From Halichondria panicea (taxonomy: Eukaryota > Porifera > Demospongiae > Suberitida > Halichondriidae), in NCBI RefSeq assembly GCF_963675165.1, contig NC_087389.1:5752621-5816620 (forward strand): a stretch of 64,000 bases of DNA, read 5' to 3'. The notes beneath the pieces are model-generated. The model saw only the letters and a list, made by a program, of their open reading frames with translations, had not been told where the DNA came from and made no database searches. Of the stretch, positions 35,430 through 48,607 are shown piece after piece (positions within the stretch are counted from its first letter, which is position 1; each line of letters opens with the position of its first letter). Position numbers and translations under genes: made by a program.

Positions 35430-35984
35430 CTGGGGGGAGGGGGTTGATAATTAGCACAAGAATAATAAGAAGCACTAACAAGCTGCTACTTGTAGCTACG
35501 TACATGTAGCTAGCTGCTGGTAATAATTGTTTTTGGCTGCCACGTGCAGAAATGCTAGAGTCAAAGTTCACTGTGGGGTTGTGAGGGTGCGAAGGTTACC
35601 AAGTATAACAAAATTAATTATGACAGATTTTCATCAACAATTCATGGAATAGTAAAAATAAAAATTAAGAGAGGGAGTTTTTAGATACCGTATAGTTGGT
35701 TATTTTAGAGGCACGAACTTATCGAGGTTTCGAGGATTGACCCAGAAACAGGCAGGCTGGTAAAAAATTAAATTAAAAGGGACATCGAGTTTTTAGATAG
35801 TTTCTGCACATAGAGAATGTGTTAGGCTTTCCTGAACATGTTGTGGTAACTAATAAGCCTTATAAGGAAGTAACAGTAGTTGTTGGGTTCACAAACGAAC
35901 CCATGAAACCTGTAGCTTGTAAAACAGCTGCAGGTACAATAGTACAGCACTCACTGATCTAAGCACATCATTAGATAGACCAAT

Positions 35985-36230
35985 CAATTCAAGCCCAAGC
36001 GGGGCCCAAGCGGGGCCCAAGCGCAAGCCAAGCACAATTCAAGCCCAAGCGGGGCCCAAGTGGGCCCAAGCCAGGCCAAGCGCAAGCCAAGCATAATTCA
36101 AGCCCAAGCGGGGCCCAAGCCAGGCCAAGCGCAAACCAAGCACAATTCAAGCCCAAGCGGGGCCCAAGCCAGGCCAAGCGCAAGCCAAGCGCAATTCAAG
36201 CCCAAGCCAAACCAAGCGCAATTCAAGAGT
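35985..36230. repeat. GC-rich AAGCCCAAGCGGGGCCC minisatellite
   Basis: Many units mixing CAAGCCCAAGC, GGGGCCCAAGC and CAGGCCAAGCGCAAGC, next to the GEIIQMS dynein exon. Only a two-unit relic exists at the paralogous site (60545-60580), so it expanded in copy 2. Confidence 0.8.
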
Positions 36231-36248
36231 GGTGTTATGTAGACTCAC

Positions 36249-36950
36249 CGAGGCTTGTGACAGATCATCTGCTTCAAAGATGAGGTTCATACAGTTGCTC
36301 ATTTGAATGATCTCCCCCGACATGAGACACAGCTTCTTGTTGTTATCCAGTACAGTGTTCATGGACTCCATCCACAGAGTGTCTATAGGACCATCAAACA
36401 CCACCCACTTACGGTCATCACTTTGTGCAGGTGCAAACTCCCTACACACACAGATATAAGCACTGATCAACCACGCAATGATACGTACGTAGCTATCAAA
36501 ATGGCTGTAAAAAGCGCAAGGCTATTATATACTTTGCTTTTGCTAAAATTGCCGGATTTCTACTAATCACAAAACTTACATCTACATGTAAGCACACCAT
36601 TGGAAAGGTTGTTCTCAGAGCTAGCAATTAGATTTGACAAAAATTACAGGCTACCAAAAACAGCTGAATTGTTGAAAAGCTATAGCCTTGTGCTTTTGTT
36701 ACAATAGAGCGCAACTATAATTATATGCACAGGCTTAGGCTCACCTGAATGTGTTGGCTACCACACCATCAGTCCACTCGTGTGACACAGGGTCAAACTG
36801 ACCAAACAGTTGACCCTTAGTGACAGCCTTGGGGTTGATGACTCTATAGCCTGTCTTGTTCTCTTCCATCTGTTCCCTCTCATTGATTAGTGTGAGTGTG
36901 TCAGCTAGTACATGTGACATTGTCTGGTGTGTGTGTGTGTGTGTGTGCGT

Positions 36951-36995
<45 letters not shown>

Positions 36996-37824
36996 GGGGG
37001 GTTACTACGGTAGATGAATAGCAATGGTATTGTATAGGAGGGAGGTTGTTAAAACACTTTAAATTCCACTACAACATGACCTTAGAAAGTACAAGTGGTA
37101 CTGGGGCTCTTTAAACGGCCATAACTTTAGTTGCAATTTCAAATTTTGGGGGATTTTCTGAAAGCTATGATTTGTTTAAATCCAAAATTTGGTAGGGGAA
37201 TAGTTAGATCGCAAAGATTTTTACCGGCAAAATATTCTAGCCATACGGTAGGCCTCTCCTAGCTTATAGTACCATACCTTGGGTAGGTTGACGTCCATGA
37301 TGGATGTGAGCAGTAACACATCTTCATGTTTGTTAGGGTACTTCAGTTTCAGATGACCGGCTGCCACCAACACTGACTGGACTGCACGCATGCCTACAGT
37401 GTACAATAGTGAGTAGGTCGAGTATACAGTACAGTGGGTTGTACACACCATAGTCAGAATGGAGTTGGCTGGAGAGTTGCTCTGAACACAGTCGATAGGT
37501 CATGACAATCTTGACGGCCAGATTACGAGCATCCACAAAACCATAAGAGTAGAGAGAGATCTCTCCAATCATGGCATAGTCTGGCACCATCATGGCCACT
37601 GTACGAAACAACACCTACAGAGAGAAATATTGAAATGCATAGAGGCTAAATAGAAAGTACCAATAGTTACCTTTAGATTGTCTGGTAGTTCAGAGCAGCC
37701 AGCATAACCTGGGTTCATGGTTCATGGTGATGCAGACAAAGCACGATGGCCGCAGGTTCAGAGTAGTGCCCTCAAATACAAATGTCTTTAGATGAGTTTT
37801 CACTGCTCTCAAGATGGACAAAAT
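36249..37824 (-). pseudogene. Dynein heavy chain AAA1-AAA2 fragment, copy 2 (most complete)
   Basis: Exons in transcript order: 37671-37824 (7-bp duplication and frameshift before PGYAG), 37449-37614 ([14 protein letters not shown] to [10 protein letters not shown]), 37278-37393 (GMRAVQSVL to MDVNLPK), 36745-36923 ([20 protein letters not shown]) and 36249-36441 ([27 protein letters not shown]). This is the AAA1 end and AAA2 of an axonemal dynein heavy chain, with normal splice junctions. Apart from the shared frameshift most exons are open. The rest of the roughly 4000-residue motor is absent from the window. Confidence 0.8.
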
Positions 37825-37902
37825 CTATAGAGTAATTATAGGGATTGTTGAACGGCCATAATAATGACAATTTTTTTTTTATATAGATAATAAATTATAC
37901 TA

Positions 37903-38254
37903 CCGTAAGACCTCGATTTAAGGCGACCCTCCCAATATGCGACACCCAGGAGCTTCAGCAATTTTCTGACCTCTAAAAGTAGCGACAGCTGCATTGATAT
38001 TTATTTTTTAATGTCGCGTTCTAAATAGAGGTAAATGTAGCCACTCCCTAGCCTCGATTGTAGCCCACTGGAAAATCAGTGTTTTTAAGCGGCCTGAAAT
38101 CGAGGCAAGTAGACTCTGTAAAGTTACCTCCAATTAGATGCGACCCTCTAAATATGCGACACCAGGGCTTCAATATAATTTTTCAACCTCCAAAAGATGC
38201 AACCTCTGGCTTCGTAATTATTAAAAAGTGTCGCTTTAAATCGAGATCTTACGG
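37903..38254 (+). mobile_element. MITE (CCGTAAGACCTCGATTTAA family), copy 1
   Basis: Inverted ends CCGTAAGACCTCGATTTAA and TTTAAATCGAGATCTTACGG, TA on both sides. Lies just upstream of dynein copy 2. A second copy sits at the same place beside dynein copy 3, so it was inserted before that duplication. Confidence 0.8.
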
Positions 38255-38819
38255 TATGAACCTACAGCATTCTCTAGGATGCTCCTCTCCTGGTCCTCCA
38301 CTGACTTGTGATAGAGCTACTCACCACACAGCCTCATCTGACAACACACCTGAAACAGGGGACAACAATTTGTTATAATTATGTTGGAGAACAATAAATA
38401 CTGTAATAGTGCTGCTCACAAGCATCACTTACAGGAAGATAGACTCTTTAAGCCTGCACTCAGTATTGTATTCATTCTTGCTTTGACTTTAGTTTCTGAT
38501 CCATGTGGCACCGGCCAGCAAAACTCAAAAGTAGGGAGGTAAGTAGGGAGGAAGCTGAGGGGGTGTGGCTGGTGTTTTATTCATTTCCCTTTAGCCTAAG
38601 AAGGGAAATGAATAAAACACCAGCCCCGCCCCCTTCCATTAATTAATTGTCTCTCAAGAACTTATGACAATGACAATTTATATAATATAGCACCAATAAT
38701 TCTATTGATGATGAACAACAGACAAATAGTAATGTAGACCACAGTGAATAATTGTATCAAAATAAATTATCACTTGAGGACAACACAATGAATGAGGTAT
38801 AATTGTGTGTAAATTATGT

Positions 38820-38918
38820 TCAGTTCAAATCCAAGAAGCAGCTGTCACAGACTCTGACCAACTTCTTTGAGGAGGGCAGCTGGGTGCTTTGTGAAGTGCA
38901 CTGTTGGCAGAATATCAT

Positions 38919-38919
<1 letters not shown>
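38820..38919 (-). CDS. C-terminal FYVE zinc-finger exon, copy 2
   Basis: Same 100-nt exon as at 44974-45073, with the FYVE cysteines, the LVRVCDSCF motif and the terminal stop retained. The acceptor follows a (CA)n tract of more than 40 bp. No upstream FYVE half is recognised nearby, so it is likely a stranded duplicate. Confidence 0.55.
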
Positions 38920-38972
<53 letters not shown>

Positions 38973-39203
38973 AGTGTGTGTGTGGGTGTGTGTGTGTGTG
39001 TGTGTGTGGCTAAATATCTGACCGGGAGGCTTAATTTATAAGGCCTAGGAACAGGCCTGTATTGTCGATCTGGGCCAGGTTTTGTGGTGGTAGTATCTGA
39101 TAATGGGGATGGGTCTATGTGGTTCTTCTTTCTATAGGTGGCAAGCACAATTAACCTCTAATTTTGGTTCCTAGAAATTAGCACAAGGCATTAGTCAAGA
39201 TAG

Positions 39204-39240
<37 letters not shown>

Positions 39241-39300
39241 TGGGGGTGTCCTAAAATCCTTATCATTACCACAACACCACCATACAATGTTGCTATTCTA

Positions 39301-39927
39301 CAGGGATTTGAGGAGTTCTAGCAACTGTAATGTCGAAAGCGGAAGTACCTGTCACGTGAACAGTTACGTAATTCTGGCTCATTCCAAACCAATTTTTCTC
39401 CAATAAAGCATTTAGGCCTTATTTATTTTGGGGAAAAATCGACCTATACAGGCTTTGCTCTGCATATATCTGCAAGCCTTTGCACCACAGCTAGCTAGCT
39501 AGCTAAAGCTATCCTTGAGCATTTCCAATCGTTTTGTGAGCTACTACTATTAGTCTGTCACACAACCTGTGTCACAGAACTGTGTATCCAGCTGCTAAGA
39601 GAGATTTTACTGAGACTTAGTGTCACTAGTCTCAGTAAAGTCACTAGTAATGATAAACTTTTCAACAGCTTACGGGCAGGCTGGGGCAAGTAGTAGCTCA
39701 CAAAACGATTAGAATCTCAAGGATAGCTTCAGCTGCATGCATGCTGTGGTACATGGTGCCGGTGGTGCAAAGCCTTTGCCAAAGCTTATGTAAGTCAACG
39801 TTTTCCCAGTTTAATAAGGCTCTATTGGAGAAAAATTGGATTGGAATTTAATCTTGTTACGTAACGGTTCACGTGACAGGTACTTCCGCTCTCGACATCA
39901 CAGTTGCAAGAACTCCTCAAATCCCTG
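39301..39927 (+). mobile_element. Foldback MITE with TA target duplication
   Basis: Starts CAGGGATTTGAGGAGTTCT and ends with its inverse; long inverted arms extend inwards, including GCTATCCTTGAG and its complement. It is flanked by TA on both sides. The paralogous empty site (TTCTAACAACATCC) is seen at about 18600, 19155 and 59440, so the insertion is recent. No transposase. Target TA suits a Tc1/mariner or pogo-type source. Confidence 0.85.
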
Positions 39928-40652
39928 TAACAACATCCTGAGCAATGATGGCTTCCAGAACTTGTATGGTACTTTTTGAGGGCTAATATTTTCTGGCTAA
40001 TTTGCGAGATAAAATTAGACCCTCGACAATTCCCCGCTATAAGGTGGTATCAATGGTAGATGCTCTTATCTACTCTTGGTGGTATGGAAACTCACATACA
40101 AATTATGGTAAGGATTTGATGTAGAGAATGGGCTGGGACTAGCTTGGATATACCAGCAGATGTGGTGGGAGAGTGTGTGTGGGGGGGGGGGGTGCAGTCA
40201 TAGTGTGTGTGTGTGTGTGTGTGGGGGGGGGGTGCAGTCATAGTGTGTGTATAGGTACACTAGTTATAATTCAAGCACGGACATGTTACAGTAGTTGAAC
40301 ATCTTTCAGCAGCCATAACTTTAGTACTGTGACCCCAACTTCAAAAATTTGATGATTTTCTGAAAGCTTAGAAAGAGACCTTTCAAACGATGTATTTCAA
40401 TCCAATATTTAGATATGGTCATAATTCAACTTTGAACCATGGGCTATTATTACATGGTATCGTGCTAAATCTGTCATCTCCCAAATATCTGGTACCATTT
40501 CAAAGGTCTTTTTCTAAGCTTTCAGAAAATCATAAAATTGGATCCACGGAATTCAAGTTATGGCGACTGAACGAGTCCACTAACCAATTGATTAAACGGG
40601 GGACATGTACATGTAGTACATACCTGCACATTAATTTATACTATTCACTCAC

Positions 40653-42296
40653 TCTAACACTTCTTGGTGGGTGGCTGTTCGATAGTCAATGGTATTATGG
40701 TCCTCCCCTTTATCTGCCGCCTCATGACCTCTGTCCTTTGACCCTCGTGACCTCTTCTTAGCAGCAGGATCTGGGGGTACGGGGGGACGATTGGAGGATC
40801 GTTTAGGAGTAGTGGGTGGTTCAGGGGGCGCCTTCCGCACAGGTACTTGACCCCTGCTGGGGGGAGGGGGTTGATAATTAGCACAAGAATAATAAGAAGC
40901 ACTAACAAGCTGCTACTTGCTGCTAGTAATAATTGTTTTTGGCTGACACGTGCAGAAATGCTAGAGTCAAAGTTCACTGAGGCCACTATTTGAGACTGAA
41001 TATTGCTCAACCACGAATATTTAACCCCCCGAAAATTACCGGCTATACGGTAGACACAAGCAGTAGCAATTCTCCCAGTGACACACTCTCATACAGACTT
41101 GCACACACACTCAGGTGCATTAAGGACTGGGACCAACATAAAAAAGACATTTATAAGAGGCACTTCAACCTGCTGCTGTTTACTGTGTATATTAATATGT
41201 GTAAAACTTTTATGATGAAATGAAACACTAGCTTCCATTCTCTAGGAAAATATTAAAATGAAGCCCCGCCCACTAATTGATCAGTGGGGGTGGTCCGTCT
41301 TGTCGAAGCACTATTTCACTTTTCTATTGAAAAATCGGCGTTTAAACACTAAGGCTACTAGCTATTGCTGCTGCTCATTATACTTAGTTCTATCTAAGCT
41401 AACAACTTACTCTAGCGCTTAGCCCTCCTGGTCTTTGCAAGGGAGAAATAACAGAAAGTTGTTTGATGTAGCAGTCTCATCTTGGATAGTAGGCTTCCCA
41501 GGGACACGGTCAACAATTTTTTGACAAAGTACAAGGATAAATCAGCTAAGGAAGGCTTATGGAAGTCATCTATTGCCTCGCAAGCTTTACTAGAGGGTGT
41601 TTTAAACGCCGACTAAGTCACTTCTCTAAACCAGCTGAATTACTGCAAAATGAAAAGGGAGGGAGTGGTACATGGTACGTTGAAGTAATGAACGCGTGGG
41701 CGGAACCATGGCGACCGTGTGGGCGGGGCTTATAATTTGCAAATTCAGCAATAATTGAAGGTCCCAGTCCTTAATGCACCTGAGCACACCACCATACACA
41801 CACACTACACAATCCCTAATTAAAGGCCCACCACTTACATAGCGAGCTGCTCGGCCATGTGTGTCAGTTCTCCAGAGAGTGCCCAAAAAGTCATGAGATA
41901 GCGGACACAGATATTCTGACCCATAGCATCGGCCCAATCCACCGGCTTCTGGTTCTCCCTGTCCGTGTGTGTGTGTGTGTGTGGTGTGAGCGGTGTGGGT
42001 GTGTGTGGGTAGGGGAGTGATACAGCTAGACTTAGAACCTAAAACCAAAAACACGATTGCAGTTATCGTTGCTACAGTAGCTATGCGATACACACGTTTC
42101 AGACTTGAGCAAGCACTTATTACACTAACAGCACACATCCACCCTCCCACTCATACATCCGCTCACTCACCTGTAGACAGTCGAGGTGTCCTCCCTGTGC
42201 GGAAAAGTGGGCGGGGGTAAACAGCAGTATCTATGTCACTTCCGACTGTTCGTTCCTCTTCTTCACCGTCTTGAGAAGCCACTCAAGGCACTTGGC
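40653..42296 (-). pseudogene. Ankyrin-repeat gene exons, cluster 2
   Basis: 42171-42296 encodes CLEWLLKTVKKRNEQSE, a stop, then AHFSAQGGHLDCLQ (two ankyrin helices); an indel breaks the frame. 41839-41964 is a shortened DRENQKPVDWADAMGQ exon missing its start. 40653-40856 is the basic tail exon, open. Duplicate of cluster 1. Confidence 0.55.
41020..41830. other. Interval without supported gene
   Basis: Single-copy sequence between two ankyrin-gene exon groups. The open frames here extend over microsatellite or intron sequence and show no domain. Confidence 0.4.
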
Positions 42297-42814
42297 CTGT
42301 CATGTGACGAGCACGTATACCATATAAATATCATGTGACAAATAGAATAAGTTATGGATAGTCTAAGTTAGCAAATAATTATTTCGAAAAGTATAGTGGC
42401 TATTTTTATTTCTAAATATCCCCTAAAATGTAGAGGCCGGTGGTTAGTTCCAACCACCACCACCGACCAGTGTGGGCACATCACTAGCAACCTATAACTA
42501 GGTATACACACACGCATGAACAGCTAGTCGGACAATACGCACAATTAGCGAGTGCTACAACAATACACAAACAAACAAACTAACAACAACACATTGCTAC
42601 CAATCAGCACACACTCATCAATACCATATAGCTATTTCAAAGGGATACAAAATGAATCTTTTAATCGTGAAAATGCATAATTCAAGTTATGAGCACTCAA
42701 AGTTAGCTATCAAAACAGAACCATGCAGTTTGGATAATCACCAAGGTTGGATAACAACTATTTGAGCGACAATAACTTGCGTACCATTCGTCCAATCTCA
42801 TAATTTTTGTATTT

Positions 42815-43420
42815 TTGTTGTTATCCAGTACAGTGTTCATGGACTCCATCCACAGAGTGTCTATAGGACCATCAAACACCACCCACTTACGGTCATCACT
42901 TTGTGCAGGTGCAAACTCCCTACACACACAGATATAAGCACTGATCAACCACGCAATGATACGTACGCAGCTATCAAAATGGCTGTAAAAAGCGCAAGGC
43001 TATTATATACTTTGCTTTTGCTAAAATTGCCGGATTTCTACTAATCACAAAACTTACATCTACATGTAAGCACACCATTGGAAAGGTTGTTCTGAGAGCT
43101 AGCAATTAGATTTGAAATTAGAGAATTTCAACAAAAATTACAGGCTACCAAAAACAGCTGAATTGTTGAAAAGCTATAGCCTTGTGCTTTTGTTACAATA
43201 GAGCGCAACTATATATGCACAGGCTTAGGCTCACCTGAATGTGTTGGCTACCACACCATAAGTCCACTCGTGTGACACAGGGTCAAACTGACCAAACAGT
43301 TGACCCCTAGTGACAGCCTTGGGGTTGATGACTGTCTTGTTCTCTTCCATCTGTCCCCTCTCATTGAGTAGTGTGAGTGTGTCAGCTAGTACATGTACCT
43401 CTAGGACCTTGGTCTTGCCT

Positions 43421-43483
<63 letters not shown>

Positions 43484-43988
43484 GGGGGTTACTACGGTAG
43501 ATGAATAGCAATGGTATTGTATATAGGAGGGAGGTTGTTAAACACTTTAAATTCCACTACAACATGACCTTAGAAAGTACAAGTGGTACTGTGGCTCTTT
43601 AAACGGCCATATTAAACTTTAGTAGTGAGTATACAGTACAGTGGGTTGTACCAGTCGATAGGTCATGACAATCTTGACGGCCAGATTACGAGCATCCACA
43701 AAACCATAAGAGTAGAGAGAGATCTCTCCAATCATGACATAGTCTGGCACCATCATGGCCACTGTACGAAACAACACCTACAGAGAGAAATATTGAAATG
43801 CATAGAGGCTAAATAGAAAGTACCGATAGTTACCTTTAGATTGTCTGGTAGTTCAGAGCAGCCAGCATAACCTGGGTTCATGGTTCATGGTGATGCAGAC
43901 AAAGCACGATGGACACAGGTTCAGAGTAGTGCCCTCAAATACAAATGTCTTTAGATGAGTTTTCACTGCTCTCAAGATGGACAAAATG
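42815..43988 (-). pseudogene. Dynein heavy chain fragment, copy 3
   Basis: Exons 43835-43988 (same 7-bp duplication), 43660-43778 (truncated), 43235-43418 (KTKVLE and [13 protein letters not shown]) and 42815-42919 (truncated before the GEIIQMS part). The MRAVQSVL exon is deleted. A MITE-like element follows the first exon at 44067-44410, as in copy 2, showing that copies 2 and 3 share a recent ancestor. Confidence 0.75.
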
Positions 43989-44066
43989 TATAGAGTAATT
44001 ATAGGGATTGTTGAACGGCCATAATAATTATAATTTTTTTTTTATATAGATAATAAAATTATACTA

Positions 44067-44410
44067 CCGTAAGACCTTGATTTAAGGCGACCCTCCAAAT
44101 ATGCGACACCCAGGAGCTTCAGCAATTTTCTGACCTCTAAAAGTAGCGACAGCTACGTTGATAATTATTTTATAATGTCGCGTTCTAAATAGAGGTATAA
44201 ATGTAGCCACTCCCTAGCCTCGATTGTAGCCTACTGGAAAATCAGTTTTTTTAAGCGGCCTGAAATCAAGGCAAGTAGACTCTGTAAAGTTACCTCCAAT
44301 TAGATGAGACCCTCTAAATATGCGACACCAGGGCTTCAATATAATTTTTCAACCTCCAAAAGATGCGACCTCTGGCTTCGTAATTATTAAAAAGTGTCGC
44401 GATCTTACGG
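44067..44410 (+). mobile_element. MITE (CCGTAAGACCTCGATTTAA family), copy 2
   Basis: Equivalent to 37903-38254, with a short deletion near the right end that removes part of the inverted repeat. Confidence 0.75.
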
Positions 44411-44973
44411 TATGAACCTACAGCATTCTCTAGGATGCTCCTTTCCTGGTCCTCCACTGACTTGTGATAGAGCTACTCACCACACAGCCTCATCTGACAA
44501 CACACCTGAAACAAGGGACAACAATTTGTTATAATTATGTTGGAGAACAATAAATACTGTAATAGTGCTGCTCACAAGCATCACTTACAGGAAGATAGAC
44601 TCTTTAAGCCTGCACTCAGTATTGTATTCATTCTTGCTTTGAATCTCTTTAGTTTCTGATCCTCGTGGCACCATCAAAGCAGAACTCAAAAGTAGTGAGG
44701 GAGGGGGCGGGGCTGGTGTTTTATTCATTTCCCTTTAGCCTAAGAGGGAAATTGTAGACTACAGCCCCGCCCCCGCCCCCTCCATTAATTAATTGTCTCT
44801 CAAGAACTTATGACAATGACAATTTATAGCACCAATAGAACAACAGACAAATAGTAATAATTAATGTCCAAAATTGTATATAGACCACAGTCAATAATTG
44901 TATCAAATGATCACTTGAGGACAACACAATGAATGAGGTATAATTATACAAAAACAAAGTGTGTAAATTATGT

Positions 44974-45072
44974 TCAGTTCAAGTCCAGGAAGCAGCTGTC
45001 ACAGACTCTGACCAACTTCTTTGAGGAGGGCAGCTGGGTGCTTTGTGAAGTGCACTGTTGGCAGAATATCAT

Positions 45073-45073
<1 letters not shown>
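44974..45073 (-). CDS. C-terminal FYVE zinc-finger exon, copy 3
   Basis: Encodes the second half of a FYVE domain, IFCQQC followed by [15 protein letters not shown], and then stops. FYVE domains bind phosphatidylinositol 3-phosphate on endosomes. The first half (RHHCR motif) is not visible. The exon is open and starts directly after a long (CA)n tract. The copy at 38820-38919 is also open. A C-terminal FYVE is typical of RUFY/EEA1-like proteins. Confidence 0.6.
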
Positions 45074-45142
<69 letters not shown>

Positions 45143-45209
45143 AGTGTGTGTTTGTGTGTTAGGGTGTGTGTGGGTGGGTGGGTGAGAGTGTGTGTGTGGG
45201 TGTGTGTGT

Positions 45210-45243
<34 letters not shown>
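45074..45243. repeat. Long (TG)n microsatellite before a FYVE exon
   Basis: About 170 bp of TG with interruptions; on the sense strand it is (CA)n abutting the acceptor of the FYVE exon. Comparable tracts lie at about 1120-1146, 17262-17385, 19376-19435, 36930-36993, 38920-39008, 39207-39240, 43422-43480, 45421-45482, 47004-47073 and 61280-61322. Confidence 0.9.
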
Positions 45244-45245
<2 letters not shown>

Positions 45246-45419
45246 CTAAATCTGACCTTGAGGGAGGCTTAGGAACAGGCCTGTATTGTCTGGGCCAGGT
45301 TTTGTGGTGGTAGTATCTGATAATGGGGATGGGTCTATGTGGTTCTTCTATAGGTGGCAAACACAATTAACCTCTAATTTTGGTTCTTAGAAATTAGCAC
45401 AAGGCATTAGTCAAGATAG

Positions 45420-45482
<63 letters not shown>

Positions 45483-46292
45483 GTGTCCTAAAATCCTTAT
45501 CATTACACAAAAAATCACCATAGAATGTTGCTATTCTAACAATCCTGAGCAATGATGGCTTCCAGAACTTGTATGGTAATTTTTAGGGCTAATATTTTCT
45601 GGCTAATCTGCGAGATAAAATTAGACCCTCGACAATTCCCCGCTATAAGGTGGTATCAATAGTAGATGCTCTTATCTACTCTTGGTGGTATGGAAACTCA
45701 CATACAAATTATGGTAAGGATTTGAAGTAGAGAATGGGCTGGGACTAGCTTGCATATACCAGCAGATGTGGTGGGAGGGTGTGTGTGTGTGGAGGGGGGC
45801 GCAGTCATAGTGTGTGTGTGTGTGGTGTGTGTGTGTGGGGGGGGCGCAGTCATAGTGTGTGTGTGTGTGTGTGGTGTGGTGTGTGTGTGGGGGGTGCAGT
45901 CATAGTGTGTGTATAGGTACACTAGTTATAATTCAAACGGACATGCTACAGTAGTTGAACATCTTTCAGCAGCCATAACTTTAGTGCTGTGACCCCAATT
46001 TCAAAAATTTGAAAGTGACCTTTCAAATGATGTATTTCAATCCAATATTTAGATGTGGCCATAATTCAACTTTGAACCCTGGGCTATTATTACATGGTAT
46101 TGTGCTAAATCTGTCATCTCCCAAATATCTGGTACTATTTGAAAAGTCTTTTTCTAAGCTTTCGGAAAATCATAAAATTGGATCCACGGAATTCAAGTTA
46201 TGGCGACTGAACGAGTCCACTAACCAATTGATTAAACGGGGGACATGTACATGTAGTACATACCTGCACATTAATTTATACTATTCACTCAC

Positions 46293-47008
46293 TCTAACAC
46301 TTCTTGGGGGGTGGCTGTTCCATAGTCATGGTCCTCCCCTTTATCTGCCGCCTCATGACCTCTGTCCTTTGACCCTCGTGACCTCTTCTTAGCAGCAGGA
46401 TCCGGGGGTACAGGGGGACGATTGGAGGATCGTTTAGGGGTAGTGGATGGTTCAGGGGGTGCCTTCCGCACAGGTACTTGACCCCTGCTGGGGGGAGGGG
46501 GTTGATAATTAGCACAAGAATAATAAGAAGCACTAACAAGCTGCTACTTGTAGCTACGTACATGTAGCTAGCTGCTGGTAATAATTGTTTTTGGCTGACA
46601 CGTGCAGAAATGCTAGAGTCAAAGTTCACTGAGGCCACTATTTGAGACTGAATATTGCTCAACCACGAATATTTTACCACCCGAAAATTACCGGCTATAT
46701 GGTAGACACTAGCAGTAGCAATTCTCCCAGTGACACACTCTCATACAGACTTGCACACACACCACCATACACACACACTACACAATCCCTAATTAAAGGC
46801 CCTCCACTTACATAGCGAGCTGCTCAGCCATGTGTGTCAGTTCTCCGGAGAGTGCCCAACAAGTCTCGTACATCATGAGATAGAGGGCACAGATATTCTG
46901 ACCCATATCATCGGCCCAATCCACCGGCTTCTGGTTCTCCCTGTCCGTGTGGACCATGCTGTAGCCAAAGTCCATGAGCAGCTGTGTGTGGGTGGTGTGT
47001 GTGGGTGG

Positions 47009-47077
<69 letters not shown>

Positions 47078-48215
47078 GTGACCTTGACTACCTTTACCTG
47101 CAGTGAAAGCAGCAACTACGAACATACTATCCACAAAGTGACTAAATATTGCTCAACCACGAATATTTGCCCTCCGAAAATTACCGGCTATACTGTAGAC
47201 ACTAGCAGTAGCAATTCTCCCAGTGACACACTCTCATACAGACTTGCACAAACACCACCATACACACACACTACACAATCCCTAATTAAAGGCCCTCCAC
47301 TTACATAGCGAGCTGCTCAGCCATGTGTGTCAGTTCTCCGGAGAGTGCCCAACAAGTCTCGTACATCATGAGATAGCGGACACAGATATTCTGACCCATA
47401 GCATCGGCCCAATCCACCGGCTTCTGGTTCTCCCTGTCCGTGTGGACCATGCTGTAGCCAAAGTCCATGAGCAGCTGTGTGTGGGTGGTGTGTGTGTGGG
47501 TGGGTGGTGTGGGGGGTGTGTGTGTGGGGTAGGGGAGTGATACAGCTAGACTTAGAAACTAAATATCTAAAAACCAAAAACATGATTGCAGTTATCGTTG
47601 CTACAGTAGCTATGCGATACACACGTTTCAGACTTGAGCAAGCACTTATTACACTAACAGCACACATCCACCCACCCACTCACACATCCGCCCACCCCTA
47701 TAACGCAGCGTGATGCATGAGAGTCTCTCCCCCAGTGTCCCTCACTTGGAAGGGGATCTTAGCCTCCTCCACTAACCATTGGAGACACTCCACTGAACCA
47801 CCCTAGTGGAGGGGGGGCAATGGTAGTCAATTATTAGGAGACTGAACGCAAAATTGCAAAATCAATTTTCAAACACAATTAATTTTATGATAGCGGGTTA
47901 TTTTCAAGGCATTAATTTTTCTCAGATTGTCCAAACGAAACATTTCGAGATTTTTGACGATATACAGAAATGTCAGTGTCAAACGGACAACCAGTAACTG
48001 CCTATTAGTAAGAGTTCCCTGTACCTGTATAGCGAGCATGGCGGGTGTGGTGAATGAGATGTGACTGATTAGGGGGCTGACTCTCGAGTAGTGGTTCTCT
48101 CCACGTCTCCTCAATCTGACGGAGGCTCAGGTTGTCTTGGTGAAGTTTCTCCTCACCCACACCATCTGGTAATGGCAGCTCGTATGTAGGTACCTCAATG
48201 TCCACCACTGGAAGC
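46293..48215 (-). pseudogene. Ankyrin-repeat gene exons, cluster 1
   Basis: Transcript order: 48025-48215 (LPVVDIEVPTYELPLPDG), about 47698-47792 (ankyrin, ECLQWLVEEAKIPFQVRD), 47305-47474 and 46812-46981 (duplicates: MDFGYSMVHTDRENQKPVDW to LSGELTHMAEQLA) and 46293-46487 (basic Pro/Lys/Arg tail, KAPPEPPTTPKRSSNRPP). Ankyrin units plus a basic disordered tail suggest a scaffold or cytoskeletal protein. The duplicated exon and a missing donor at 47698 argue that the locus is rearranged. Parent family not identified. Confidence 0.5.
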
Positions 48216-48607
48216 CTGCACACAAGGATCACATGATCATTACTATATGTACATACCGACATTGAGCAAACACACACAACATAGAATGTTTAGGGTAGGT
48301 GTGATTGTGCTATAATGAAGGAGCTGCTTTCACCTGTCTTTTAATTTCTCCAGGCCTTGTCCACAACTCTCTCCAGGAGCCCAGAATTAGGGTGTGCATA
48401 TTAATTAAAGACAACTTGCTGCCATGTGTTCTCCATTAAATTAGATATGAGGTGTCTCTTGACTATAAGTAATATTGAAATCAAGGCCTTCACATTGATT
48501 GTGTGGGCGTTGCTAAGTGTTCATACTGCGCATGCTCGATCAGTTTACAAAAAAGCAGACACACAAAACAGCATCAATACGTTGTAACAGATTTCAGATT
48601 TCAGTGT

